Positions 12,521 to 20,882 of a stretch of DNA of 64,000 nt are shown here, one piece after another; positions within the stretch are counted from its first letter, which is position 1, and the number at the start of each line of letters is the position of its first letter. Made by a program: the position numbers and the translations under genes. Under the pieces are notes generated by a model. That model was not told the DNA's origin. It did no database searches and saw only the letters and a list, made by a program, of their open reading frames with translations. The DNA is from Motiliproteus sp965230185 (GTDB taxonomy: Bacteria > Pseudomonadota > Gammaproteobacteria > Pseudomonadales > Balneatricaceae), in NCBI GenBank assembly GCA_965230185.1, contig OZ245995.1:496001-560000 (forward strand). The letters are read 5' to 3'.

Positions 12521-13867
12521 ATGAATAAAAATCTGGTTATCCCGCTGCTGGTACCTGTTATCGCTTTTGGCGCAGTCAAAGGCATCTACTGGTATCAGGT
12601 AAAGACGTTCGCTGATGAGATGGCCGCCAGGGCTGCTCCCTTTATGACTCTCGAGTATGACGGGATTGAGACAGGGCTGGATGGTGCTGCAGGTATAGCC
12701 GGTGTCCGAATCTATCCGGTGGGTGGTGAAGAACCCGTTCGGGTCGGCAGTATTCGGGTGGTCAGCGATGACTGGACCTATTTCCTGAGGCTTAATACGC
12801 CGTTTGACAGTGGAGAGCTTCCCAATCAGCTCCGTTTCGAAATTAACGGTATTGATTTCGATCTTAACTCGGCGCTGGCGAAGCAGCTGGGATCGATGGG
12901 CAGCAATTTGCAGCCGCCAATGGCAGGTTGTGAGGCGGCCGGCTCAGATGGCATCGATTTGTTCAGAACACTGGGATACAGCTCCCTGCTGTCAGATATC
13001 AGCCTGGCGTATAACTACAGCCCTGCCAGTGAGTACCTGACCGCGACTATGGAAATGTCGACCTTTTCAAGCTTCAGCATGAAGCTCAGCGCTGATATTG
13101 ATATGGGGGTCTCATCGCTGAACAGGAGCTCTGTCCGGGCGGCGCAACCGAAGCTGGGTGGCGTTACCATTCAGTATAACGACGACTCGTTCAATAGCAG
13201 GCTGCTGGAGCACTGTGCTTCCCTGACTGGTGAGTCAACGGGTGCGTTTACCGAGCGCCATGTAGAAACGGTAGCAGAGCGGTACCGGCAGCTGGGGTTT
13301 GTATTCGATAATTCGCTGACAGACGCCTATCGCCGTTTTCTCAGTGGTAAAGGAAATGCCACGCTGAAGCTGGCGGCTGAGAACCCGGTCGGTGTCCAGG
13401 AAGCAGCAATAAGAACTCCTGACCAGATTCTTCGTGCACTGAGCAAGCAGCTTCAGGTCAACGGCAAGGTTATTTATCCACTGAACATCGGCTGGCAACA
13501 GCCGGAGCTGACGGAACAGCTGGTCGCGGTGACAGAGTCCGGAACCGCCGAGCCGCAGGTTGAACGTTCGTCCGAAATAAGCGAGCCGGTGGTTCAATCT
13601 CAGCGATCAGCCGCTGTGGCTCTGCTTCCGGCAGAACCCGAGGAGGCTGTACTGCCTGAGCTGCGGTACAGGGTTACCGAGACTGCCGGGCTTTCGGCTT
13701 ATATAGGTTCTAAGGCTCAGGTATATACATTTAACGGACACAGTATGGAAGGTACCATTCTGGAAGTGCGCCGGAACAGGCTGCAGCTGGAACAGCGAAT
13801 CGGTACAGGTATCGCCGAGCTGCCTATCGCTTTCGTGCATATCGCGGAGATCAGGGTGCTGCGTTGA
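12521..13867 (+). CDS. Membrane-anchored hypothetical protein
   Basis: This 448-residue protein was not recognised. It starts with a hydrophobic anchor (residues 4-20, VIPLLVPVIAFGAVKGI) without a clear cleavage site, so most of it is probably periplasmic. The middle is rich in beta-type alternating residues. The region at about 345-375 is Ser/Glu/Pro/Ala-rich and looks like a linker before a C-terminal 70-residue domain (RYRVTETAGL onward). There are only two cysteines (residues 138 and about 232). The topology loosely recalls DUF945/AsmA-like periplasmic proteins, but I see no diagnostic motif. The Shine-Dalgarno sequence is weak. It stands alone, with a terminator downstream. Confidence 0.7.
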   Translation: MNKNLVIPLLVPVIAFGAVKGIYWYQVKTFADEMAARAAPFMTLEYDGIETGLDGAAGIAGVRIYPVGGEEPVRVGSIRVVSDDWTYFLRLNTPFDSGELPNQLRFEINGIDFDLNSALAKQLGSMGSNLQPPMAGCEAAGSDGIDLFRTLGYSSLLSDISLAYNYSPASEYLTATMEMSTFSSFSMKLSADIDMGVSSLNRSSVRAAQPKLGGVTIQYNDDSFNSRLLEHCASLTGESTGAFTERHVETVAERYRQLGFVFDNSLTDAYRRFLSGKGNATLKLAAENPVGVQEAAIRTPDQILRALSKQLQVNGKVIYPLNIGWQQPELTEQLVAVTESGTAEPQVERSSEISEPVVQSQRSAAVALLPAEPEEAVLPELRYRVTETAGLSAYIGSKAQVYTFNGHSMEGTILEVRRNRLQLEQRIGTGIAELPIAFVHIAEIRVLR

Positions 13868-13912
13868 GATCGGAGGAGTCGGGACCGCAGCAATTTCGAA
13901 ATCCACAAGAAC

Positions 13913-13940
13913 AAAAAAGGGAGCCATTGGCTCCCTTTTT
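13913..13940. terminator. Bidirectional intrinsic terminator
   Basis: The stem AAGGGAGCC/GGCTCCCTT has an AT loop, with A-run before and T-run after. It separates the convergent hypothetical gene and thiolase gene. The stem shares GGGAGCC with the terminator at 1115-1146. Confidence 0.9.
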
Positions 13941-13955
13941 AACGATTATGGGGTA

Positions 13956-15137
13956 TTAGGCGCGTTCAACCGCCAGTGCGATCCCCATGCCGCCACCGAT
14001 ACACAGCGTAGCCAGACCCTTCTTAGCGTCGCGGCGACCCATTTCGTGGAGCAGGGAAACCAGAACACGGCAACCGGAAGCACCGATGGGGTGTCCCAGG
14101 GCGATAGCGCCGCCGTTAACATTGACCTTGCTGGTATCCCACTCCAGGTCCTTGTTGACCGACATAGCCTGAGCGGCGAAAGCTTCGTTGGCTTCGACCA
14201 GGTCGAGGTCATCCACGGTCCAGCCGGCGCGATTCAGACAGTTCTGAGTAGCACGAATCGGACCTGTACCCATGATGGCGGGATCTACGCCGGCATTGCC
14301 GTAAGCCTTAATGGTGGCCAGTGGCTCGAGCCCGAGCTCTTTAGCCTTTTCTGCACTACAGACGATAACGGCAGCTGCACCGTCATTGATGGTGGAGGCG
14401 TTACCGGCGGTTACGGTGCCGTCTTTTTTGAAGGCGGGGCGCAGTTTACCGAGAGCTTCCGCAGTGACGCCAGCACGGGGCTGTTCGTCGCGGTCAAATA
14501 CCACGGGATCACCCTTACGCTGAGGAATCACCACCGGAATGATTTCATCTGCAAAACGGTTTTCGTTGAGGGCGGCTTCTGCTTTGTTCTGCGAGGCTGC
14601 TGCGAAAGCATCCTGCTCTTCACGGCTGAATCCGTATTTCTCAACGATGTTTTCGGTGGTGATACCCATGTGGTAATCGTTGAAGGCATCCCAGAGGCCA
14701 TCGGTGATCATGGTGTCGACCATGTTCCAGTTGCCCATTTTCTGGCCGTTACGGGATTTGGGAAGATAATGACCGGAAAGGCTCATGCTTTCCTGGCCAC
14801 CGGCTATGATCAGGTCGGCATCGCCGAGAGCGATAGCCTGAGCTGCCATAGAAACCGTCTTGAGGCCGGAGCCGCAAACTTTGTTGATGGTCAGGGCCGG
14901 GGTGCTGTGAGGCAGACCGGCATTTACTGCTGCCTGACGGGCAGGATTCTGGCCGCAGCCGGCGGTCAGTACCTGTCCGAGAATAACTTCGTCGACCTGC
15001 TCGGGAGCAATGCCGGTTTTTTCAATCAAACCCTTAATGACGGTGGCGCCAAGATCACTGGCTGCTACTGAAGAGATAGTTCCGTTAAATGCACCGATGG
15101 CCGTACGGCCAGCTGCAACAATTACGACTTCACGCAT
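13956..15137 (-). CDS. atoB: Acetyl-CoA C-acetyltransferase (thiolase)
   Basis: The 393-residue length is standard for biosynthetic/degradative acetoacetyl-CoA thiolases. The acyl-accepting Cys is in INKVCGSGLKTV, the catalytic His in GGAIALGHPIGASG, and the second Cys in the C-terminal LCIGGGMGIA. The enzyme condenses or cleaves two acetyl-CoA units, feeding acetoacetate metabolism or polyhydroxybutyrate (phaA role). The ATG at 15137 (MREVVIVAAGRTA) is preceded by GAGG at 8 bases; the upstream TTG-start extension is rejected. No phaB or acetoacetate genes are adjacent, so the pathway role is open. A doubled CTGTACAG motif lies upstream. Confidence 0.92.
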   Translation of the reverse strand: MREVVIVAAGRTAIGAFNGTISSVAASDLGATVIKGLIEKTGIAPEQVDEVILGQVLTAGCGQNPARQAAVNAGLPHSTPALTINKVCGSGLKTVSMAAQAIALGDADLIIAGGQESMSLSGHYLPKSRNGQKMGNWNMVDTMITDGLWDAFNDYHMGITTENIVEKYGFSREEQDAFAAASQNKAEAALNENRFADEIIPVVIPQRKGDPVVFDRDEQPRAGVTAEALGKLRPAFKKDGTVTAGNASTINDGAAAVIVCSAEKAKELGLEPLATIKAYGNAGVDPAIMGTGPIRATQNCLNRAGWTVDDLDLVEANEAFAAQAMSVNKDLEWDTSKVNVNGGAIALGHPIGASGCRVLVSLLHEMGRRDAKKGLATLCIGGGMGIALAVERA

Positions 15138-15227
15138 AAAACACGCCTCGTTATTTTTTTGACTGCAGAAGAGCAATTAAGAATAGATAAAAGATTATCG
15201 CGCTGCAACAGCCAGGGCGAGTAAAAA

Positions 15228-15250
15228 CTGTACAGTTGATATCTGTACAG
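15228..15250. promoter_or_regulatory. Doubled palindrome upstream of the thiolase gene (operator candidate)
   Basis: CTGTACAG (15228-15235) and CTGTACAG (15243-15250), each self-complementary, are separated by 7 bp. The centre-to-centre distance is 15 bp. The site lies about 91-113 bp before the thiolase start codon on its upstream side, in a gene-free 159-bp gap, so a dimeric repressor binding site is plausible. The regulator is unknown. Confidence 0.5.
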
Positions 15251-15296
15251 CAATTACTCAGTCTCAGAGGGGTTAATATATGCGGGGCTGCTGCCT

Positions 15297-16148
15297 TCAG
15301 AGGCTGAAGGCTATGTTGTCGATCAGACGGGCCGAGCCCATGTGCGCTGCAGCTAAAATCACCAGTTTATGGTCCTGTTGGCTGGCCGGTTGCAGGCTCT
15401 GCTGCTCGCAGACGTGGAAGAAGTCGCGACGGAAGCCGCTGGTTTCGACTCGCTGACAGGCTTCCTCCTGCAGCCGCAGGTAATCACGGCAGCCTTGTTC
15501 AATTTCCCGCTGCATCCATTGCAGCGTCTGGTAGAGGGCTGCAGCGCTCTGCAATTGCTGCTGGTCCAGATAGCCGTTACGGGAGCTGAGAGCCAGGCCC
15601 TGGTCGTTACGGGCGGTGGGAACTCCGATAATGGTCACCGGCAGCGACAGGTCTTCGGTCATCTGACGAATGACAGCCAGTTGCTGAAAGTCCTTCTGGC
15701 CGAATACAGCGACATCGGGTTGAACGATGCCGAAAAGCTTGGTCACCACTGTGGCGACCCCTCGGAAATGCCCTGGACGGCTGGCTCCGCAATATACGTT
15801 GGAGAGCGCCGGGACCTCGACTATGGTTTCGATTCCGTCACCGTGGGGGTACATTTCCTTAACCGAGGGGGCGAACAGCAGATCGCAGCCATTTTCGGTC
15901 AGCAACTGCTGATCACGGGCCATGGTTTTCGGATAGTTGTCGAGATCCTCGTTGGCACCAAACTGCAACGGGTTCACGAAGATACTGGCTACCACCAGGT
16001 CGGCCTGATTCCCGGCCTCGTGGACCAGGCTGATATGCCCGGCATGGAGGTTACCCATGGTCGGTACGAAGCCAATGCGTTTACCGGCACGACGGGCGGC
16101 CTGCAGCTCTTCGCGGAGAGCCGCAATCTCTGTTACTGTCTTCATCAT
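15297..16148 (-). CDS. panC: Pantoate--beta-alanine ligase
   Basis: PanC (283 residues, normal size) joins pantoate and beta-alanine with ATP to make pantothenate. The signature segments are PTMGNLHAGH (residues 29-38, with the HxGH-type ATP site), FGQKDFQQL near 148 and ALSSRNGYL (KMSKS-like) near 184. The start codon shares one base with the panB stop (TAATG), so the two are translationally coupled. It is last in the pcnB-folK-panB-panC run. Confidence 0.96.
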   Translation of the reverse strand: MMKTVTEIAALREELQAARRAGKRIGFVPTMGNLHAGHISLVHEAGNQADLVVASIFVNPLQFGANEDLDNYPKTMARDQQLLTENGCDLLFAPSVKEMYPHGDGIETIVEVPALSNVYCGASRPGHFRGVATVVTKLFGIVQPDVAVFGQKDFQQLAVIRQMTEDLSLPVTIIGVPTARNDQGLALSSRNGYLDQQQLQSAAALYQTLQWMQREIEQGCRDYLRLQEEACQRVETSGFRRDFFHVCEQQSLQPASQQDHKLVILAAAHMGSARLIDNIAFSL

Positions 16149-16942
16149 TATTCGAATCCGTGCTCCGGGCCGGGGAAGCTGCGCTCTCTGACCGAATCGG
16201 CGTAGGCCTTCAGCGCAGCCTGAACGCTGTCGGCTCCTTCCATAAAGTTCTTCACAAACCGGGGTTTGCGGCCGCTTGTCAGGTTAAGAATGTCGTGCAG
16301 TACCAGCACCTGGGCATCGGTGTCCGGACCAGCGCCGATACCGATCACCGGTATGCTGACGGCCTTAGTGATAGCGGCGGCCAGGGCTGAGGGGACACAT
16401 TCGAGCAGAATGGTGCTGGCGCCGGCGGCTTCCAGAGCCTGTGCATCCTCGACCATTGTCCGAGCATCCTGCTCGGCGCGGCCCTGAACCTTATAACCCC
16501 CCAGTTTATTAACCGACTGTGGTGTCAGTCCCAGATGGGCGCAGACCGGGATGCCGCGTTCACTAAGAGCAGAGATGGTGTCGGCCAGCCAGGCGGCTCC
16601 CTCCAGTTTCACCATGTGGGCTCCGGCCTGCATCAGCAGTGCGGAATTCTCCAGTGCCTGCTCGACGGTGGCATAGCTCATAAAGGGCAGGTCGGCCATT
16701 ATCAGGGAGCCCTGATTGCCGCGCTTTACACAGGCGGTATGGTAAGCCATCTCTTCCATGGTTACCGGCAGCGTGCTGTCATTGCCCTGAAGAACCATCC
16801 CCAGTGAATCACCGACCAGGATAACTTCGATACCCGCTTCGCTCACCAGTCTGGAAAAGCAGGCATCGTAGGCAGTCAGGCAACTGAATTTCTCTCCCTC
16901 GTGCTTCATCTGCGCGAGGTGGTGCAGGGTTATATTCTTCAT
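16148..16942 (-). CDS. panB: 3-methyl-2-oxobutanoate hydroxymethyltransferase
   Basis: PanB (264 residues) transfers a hydroxymethyl group from methylene-tetrahydrofolate to 2-oxoisovalerate, the first step of pantothenate synthesis. Typical segments are KISCLTAYD-like (FSCLTAYDACFS), VGDSLGMVLQG at about 43-53 with metal-binding Asp, VKLEGA near 113 and IGIGAGPDTDAQVLVLHD in the C-terminal half. It lies 45 bp after folK. Confidence 0.96.
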   Translation of the reverse strand: MKNITLHHLAQMKHEGEKFSCLTAYDACFSRLVSEAGIEVILVGDSLGMVLQGNDSTLPVTMEEMAYHTACVKRGNQGSLIMADLPFMSYATVEQALENSALLMQAGAHMVKLEGAAWLADTISALSERGIPVCAHLGLTPQSVNKLGGYKVQGRAEQDARTMVEDAQALEAAGASTILLECVPSALAAAITKAVSIPVIGIGAGPDTDAQVLVLHDILNLTSGRKPRFVKNFMEGADSVQAALKAYADSVRERSFPGPEHGFE

Positions 16943-16987
16943 AATCTATGCATCTACCTGAATAAGTAAGCTTCGATCAGGCGGCAA

Positions 16988-17488
16988 TTATAACGCCAGC
17001 CGCTCCAGCGTGCCCATAGGGCATCTGGTTAACAGGCCCGACAGGCGGAAACCGTCCGGAAAGACAAGATCCGGTGCAATCTCAGCCAGCGGGTACAGTA
17101 CAAAACTACGTTCTCTGATAAAGGGATGAGGAACCTGCAGGCGTTCGCTGTCGATCACTTCTTCGCCATACAGCAGCAGATCCAGATCCAGGGTGCGAGG
17201 CCCCCAGTGCTGCTTACGTACCCGCCGGTGAGCCTGTTCGATCGCCTGCATTCGGTCCAGTAGTTCGTGGGCCGGCAGCAGGGTCTTCAGCTCAGCGACC
17301 GCATTGATATAGTCCGGCTGGCCGGGAGGGCCGACCGGGTCGCTGCGGTAGAGGGAGGAATGGCAGGTAAGCTGGCAGTCCTCAAGCCCGGCCAGTTCCT
17401 GCAGGGCCCGGCGGACCTGGTCAAGCGGATCTTCCAGGTTGCTGCCCAGGCCGATAAAGGTCCGGACCGGAGAGGAGGTGGTGTTCAT
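16988..17488 (-). CDS. folK: HPPK, folate biosynthesis pyrophosphokinase
   Basis: The 166-residue FolK pyrophosphorylates 6-hydroxymethyl-7,8-dihydropterin in folate synthesis. The recognisable motifs are FIGLGSNLEDP (10-20), SSLYRSDPVGPPGQPDYINA and the HPPK signature GPRTLDLDLLLYG (96-108). The start overlaps the pcnB stop by four bases (ATGA), as in Pseudomonas and E. coli, where pcnB and folK are also coupled. Confidence 0.95.
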   Translation of the reverse strand: MNTTSSPVRTFIGLGSNLEDPLDQVRRALQELAGLEDCQLTCHSSLYRSDPVGPPGQPDYINAVAELKTLLPAHELLDRMQAIEQAHRRVRKQHWGPRTLDLDLLLYGEEVIDSERLQVPHPFIRERSFVLYPLAEIAPDLVFPDGFRLSGLLTRCPMGTLERLAL

Positions 17489-18936
17489 CGTCTGGCCGCA
17501 GATTTCGGGCGACGCTTACGTCGGGAGCCGGAACGGGGCTTTTCCAGGCTTTTGACCATGGATTCCCGCTCTTCGGTGTCAGCGCTCTGGTAACGGGTCC
17601 ACCAGTCGCCCAGATCGTCGAGTTCTTCACCACTGGCCTCGCGCATCAGCAGGAAGTCATAGCCGGCCCGGAAACGGGGATGCTGGCTGATCTGTTCGGC
17701 GCGACGGCCAAAACGGCGAGGCAGCCGGTACTGCATATCCCAGATTTCACGCATCGGCGTACCGAAGCGGCGCGGAATCGAGGTAGCGCGGCTCTGCTCC
17801 TGGATAATCTCCTGAGCCGCCTGGTGCAGTGCCGGAATCGGCGGCAGGCCTTTCCTGCGCAGCTTGTTGATTCTCTCCTGCAGTGGATACCAGAGCATGG
17901 CGGCATAGAGGAACGCCGGAGTCACGCTTTTACCGCGTTTGATGCGACGATCGGTACTGGTCAGCGCCTGGATGATCAGAGCCTCGGCGTAGCAGTCTTC
18001 GTCATCGCTGTCGGACTGAGCGTCCAGCAGCGCCGAGGTGGCGGGGAACAGGGGCGCAAACAGGTTGAATTCCCGCAGCAGATGGTAGGTGGCGACGGCC
18101 TGGCCGGACAGGAACAGCTTCAGTACTTCTTCGAACAGTCGGGCAGCAGGAATATCCCCCAGCATCGGTGCCAGTTCGCGGATCGGGGCTTCTGTCGCCG
18201 GATCCATGGTGAACTCAAGCTTTGCGGCGAAGCGGATGGCCCTGATCATGCGGACCGGGTCCTCGCGATAGCGGGCTTCCGGATCACCGATCATGCGTAG
18301 TGTCCGGTTGTTCAGGTCGGTGACACCATCGGCATGGTCATGAATGCAGAAATCGTTGACGGAGTAGTAGAGCGCATTAACGGTAAAGTCCCGGCGCAGG
18401 GCATCGTCATGGACATCCCCATAGACGTTATCCCGCAGAATCATGCCGGATTCAGCCTGTTTACCGTGCTGCTCCTGGTGATTGGTTTTGGAATCGTGAG
18501 ATGCGCGGAAGGTGGCGACCTCGATGATTTCGCGACCGAAGCGGACGTGAACCAGCTTAAAGCGGCGGCCGATCAGCCGGGAGTTGCGGAACAGCTCATG
18601 GACCTCTTCCGGCGTCGCTTCGGTGGCGACATCAAAATCCTTGGGGTGCTTGCCCAGCAGTACATCCCGGACACAGCCGCCGACAAGATAGGCTTCGTAG
18701 CCTGCGTCTTTCAGTCGGTACAGTACTTTGAGGGCATTGTCACTGAGCTCTCGTCGGGAAACAGGGTGGTTGTCTCGGGGGATAATGCGCACCTGCGGCT
18801 CCCTGGTGTCGTTACTGTTCAGTGGGGCTCCGGTACTTACGGGCACACGGGCGCAACGGTTCATGATGTAAACCAGAACGATCAGCGCGAACGGCAGCAA
18901 AGCGATGATGATGCCAGTCATTGAGTTTGAGACCAT
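17485..18936 (-). CDS. pcnB: Poly(A) polymerase I
   Basis: PcnB adds poly(A) tails to RNA 3' ends and so promotes decay. The nucleotidyltransferase core is clear: LVGGCVRDVLLGKHPKDFDVATEA with the two catalytic Asp of DFD, then RRDFTVNALYY and the RNA/NTP-binding RYREDPVRMIRAIRFAAKL. The C-terminus is basic (RRKRRPKSAARR). The start is uncertain. ATG 18936 (MVSNSM) or ATG 18921 fit a candidate promoter at 18980-19009, but neither has a good Shine-Dalgarno; the frame also opens at a GTG at 19080, inside the proposed sRNA region. From 18936 the protein would begin with a hydrophobic helix (IIIALLPFALIVLVYI), which is unusual for the family. Confidence 0.9.
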   Translation of the reverse strand: MVSNSMTGIIIALLPFALIVLVYIMNRCARVPVSTGAPLNSNDTREPQVRIIPRDNHPVSRRELSDNALKVLYRLKDAGYEAYLVGGCVRDVLLGKHPKDFDVATEATPEEVHELFRNSRLIGRRFKLVHVRFGREIIEVATFRASHDSKTNHQEQHGKQAESGMILRDNVYGDVHDDALRRDFTVNALYYSVNDFCIHDHADGVTDLNNRTLRMIGDPEARYREDPVRMIRAIRFAAKLEFTMDPATEAPIRELAPMLGDIPAARLFEEVLKLFLSGQAVATYHLLREFNLFAPLFPATSALLDAQSDSDDEDCYAEALIIQALTSTDRRIKRGKSVTPAFLYAAMLWYPLQERINKLRRKGLPPIPALHQAAQEIIQEQSRATSIPRRFGTPMREIWDMQYRLPRRFGRRAEQISQHPRFRAGYDFLLMREASGEELDDLGDWWTRYQSADTEERESMVKSLEKPRSGSRRKRRPKSAARR

Positions 18937-18979
18937 AGCGGCTTCGAGTTGATTAACAGGGGTTGGCCAAAAACGCGAA

Positions 18980-19009
18980 ATGATACCACCGGGGTCGGAA
19001 AATAACCAA
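18980..19009 (-). promoter_or_regulatory. Candidate sigma-70 promoter for pcnB
   Basis: On the minus strand, TTGGTT (19009-19004) and TATCAT (18985-18980, five of six) are 18 bp apart. This would start pcnB mRNA near 18973, after the proposed CrcZ-like RNA and before ATG 18936. Confidence 0.45.
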
Positions 19010-19079
19010 TGTTGCAGTGCAGAAGATATCTGTGGAGCGAGTGGGAAAGCAGAAGGGTGAATAAAGGGAGGGCCGGCCA

Positions 19080-19283
19080 CCGAGTTTCTGAATCAGCGGG
19101 TGTCGCAGTATGACGGGATTGTTATTTTTGTTTCCTGTCTGCGTGCTTCACAAAATAGTTCAGTAAACTATGGTGACCAGCGGGTGCCCCAATTTTTATT
19201 TTTATTGAGAGGCGTTGCCATCTGCCTGCATCCCTTCTTATTTTTATTGAGCTGCAGGTTTCAGAGCATTCTTTTTGTTATTG
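19080..19283 (-). ncRNA. crcZ: CrcZ-like small RNA (candidate)
   Basis: This region lies between cbrB and pcnB, exactly where Pseudomonas carries CrcZ, the RNA that sequesters Hfq/Crc to relieve catabolite repression. The start is predicted about 12 bases after a perfect sigma-54 -12 element. The RNA would carry four A-rich (AAN)n tracts: complements of 19268-19282, 19238-19249, 19191-19207 and 19118-19133. The second is framed by CCTGCA/TGCAGG and the third by CUCAAU/AUUGGG, placing both in hairpin loops. TTATTTTTATTGAG (plus strand) occurs twice, 42 bp apart. No clear intrinsic terminator was found, so the 3' end given is a guess. It has no credible ORF. Confidence 0.65.
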
Positions 19284-19294
19284 GTCTTAAAGTA

Positions 19295-19310
19295 GCACTT
19301 CCTGTGCCAG
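19295..19310 (-). promoter_or_regulatory. Sigma-54 promoter of the CrcZ-like RNA
   Basis: On the minus strand, CTGGCAC (19310-19304) and GTGCTA (19298-19293) place the invariant GG (19308-19307) and GC (19296-19295) exactly 10 bases apart, the sigma-54 -24/-12 rule. CbrB, encoded just upstream, is a sigma-54 activator. Confidence 0.75.
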
Positions 19311-19370
19311 TTATGAAAAGTACATATAAAATATGTAGTTGCCGTCATATGCAGGTGAGGTCCTATGTGT

Positions 19371-19457
19371 GGTAACACTCAGTTGTTACCTCGTTACCCC
19401 GAGTGGGTAACACTCTGTGGGTAGATAGGTAACACTTGTGCAGGCTCAGTTGTTACC
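19371..19457. promoter_or_regulatory. Cluster of GTAAC/GTTAC repeats, candidate CbrB binding sites
   Basis: GGTAACACT occurs at 19371-19379, 19406-19414 and 19428-19436. GTTACC occurs at 19385-19390, 19393-19398 and 19452-19457. CTCAGTTGTTACC is repeated at 19378-19390 and 19445-19457, the second copy overlapping the end of cbrB. The cluster is about 90-175 bp upstream of the predicted sigma-54 start, a normal distance for an enhancer. From memory, Pseudomonas CbrB targets share GTTAC/GTAAC half-sites. Confidence 0.65.
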
Positions 19458-20873
19458 CCTGCCTTTTCGTGGAATGCCCAGCCGCTGACGGCGCTCCCAG
19501 AGGGTTTTGCGGCTGATGCCCAGTCGTTTCGCCAGTTCTGTTTCGGTCATCCTGTCCTGGTTCTCCAGGACGAAACGTTGAAAATAGTCCTCCAGCGACA
19601 GTGCCGGTGACTGCTCCCGCTCACCGGAGTCGCCATAGCCGTGGCTGCTATGGCCCCGACTGACGCTGGCTTCGAGTCTGGCCAGGTCATTAATCTCCAT
19701 TTCCAGGCTCAGCAGTTCCGGACCGATTTCGTTGCCCTCACAGAGAATGACCGCACGCTCTATGGCGTTCTCAAGCTCCCGAACATTACCGGGCCAGTTG
19801 TAGTTGAGCATCGCCTGGCGTGCGAGTGTGCTGAACTGGATGGCCGTGCGGCCCATACGCTGGCAGTTACGTTGCAGAAATTTCTCCGCCAGGTCGACAA
19901 TGTCGGCGCCCCGCTCCCGCAGCGGAGGCATCCGAATTTCCATGATATAGAGTCGGTAGAACAGATCTTCCCGAAACTGCCCGCTGCGGGTCAGGGCCTT
20001 CAGGTCCCGGTGGGTCGCAGCAATCAGCCGGACATCCACCTGCATCGGCTTGACCGAGCCCACTTTACGGATTTCACCTTCCTGCAGTACCCGCAACAGC
20101 CGGGCCTGGGCTTCCAGCGGCAGTTCGCCGATCTCGTCAAGAAAAAGGGTGCCGCCGTTTGCCGCTTCGATCAGGCCGCTGTGGGTGCTGACCGCCCCGG
20201 TGAAAGCCCCTTTCTCATGGCCGAACAGTTCCGATTCGATCAGCGTTTCCGGAATCGCCGCGCAGTTTACCGAGATCATCGGTGCCGAATTGCGCAGACT
20301 CAACTCGTGGATAGAACGGGCTGCCAGCTCCTTGCCGGTACCGGATTCCCCCTGGATCAACACCGTGGCGTCGGTTCCGGCGACCTTTCTGATCCGGTTG
20401 TGAAGTTCCTGCATCGGTTGGCTGCTACCCAGCATTCGGGTGGGGCCGATGGATGATTCCGGGGTGTCACCGACCGTTGCCGGTTCCTCGGGTGCCGTGT
20501 CGGCGGCCGCTTCTGCGGCCTGTTGCCGCTCGCTGATAATGCTGTTGACGGTATTCAGCATCTCGTCATGATTGAAAGGCTTGGCGATATAGTCGACAGC
20601 CCCCTGTTTCATGGCTTCGACAGCGGACTTCATACTGGCATAGCTGGTCATGATCAGCACCGGTATGCCGCTGGCTAGTTCAATAAGGTCGGTACCGGGG
20701 CGTCCAGGCAGCCTCAGATCGCTGATAATGAGCTGGAACTGATCAAGAGCGTATCTGTCCAGCGCCTGATCCACCGATTCGGCATCGCAGACCTGGTAAT
20801 CATGGCGCTCCAGCAGTCGTCGTAATGCGGTGCGAATCACACTTTCGTCTTCAACAATGAGGATCTGACTCAT
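19446..20873 (-). CDS. cbrB: Sigma-54-dependent response regulator CbrB
   Basis: The 475-residue NtrC-type regulator has a receiver domain (1-120; acidic pocket E8/D9, phosphoacceptor D52, K98) and an AAA+ sigma-54 activation domain (Walker A GESGTGKE, sigma-54 loop GAFTGA). The C-terminal Fis-type helix-turn-helix (TELAKRLGISRKTLWERR) binds DNA. It is identified as CbrB because it directly follows a transporter-fused kinase of CbrA type and precedes pcnB, as in Pseudomonas. CbrAB controls use of poor carbon and nitrogen sources and the CrcZ RNA. The start is ATG 20873; the TTG one codon upstream is not used here. Nine bases separate it from cbrA. Confidence 0.92.
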   Translation of the reverse strand: MSQILIVEDESVIRTALRRLLERHDYQVCDAESVDQALDRYALDQFQLIISDLRLPGRPGTDLIELASGIPVLIMTSYASMKSAVEAMKQGAVDYIAKPFNHDEMLNTVNSIISERQQAAEAAADTAPEEPATVGDTPESSIGPTRMLGSSQPMQELHNRIRKVAGTDATVLIQGESGTGKELAARSIHELSLRNSAPMISVNCAAIPETLIESELFGHEKGAFTGAVSTHSGLIEAANGGTLFLDEIGELPLEAQARLLRVLQEGEIRKVGSVKPMQVDVRLIAATHRDLKALTRSGQFREDLFYRLYIMEIRMPPLRERGADIVDLAEKFLQRNCQRMGRTAIQFSTLARQAMLNYNWPGNVRELENAIERAVILCEGNEIGPELLSLEMEINDLARLEASVSRGHSSHGYGDSGEREQSPALSLEDYFQRFVLENQDRMTETELAKRLGISRKTLWERRQRLGIPRKGRGNN

Positions 20874-20882
20874 CAATATTCT

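Noticed and set aside
15228..15250. CTGTACAG motif as LexA box
   Set aside because: LexA sites are CTGT-N8-ACAG; here the halves abut and the spacing between copies does not fit.
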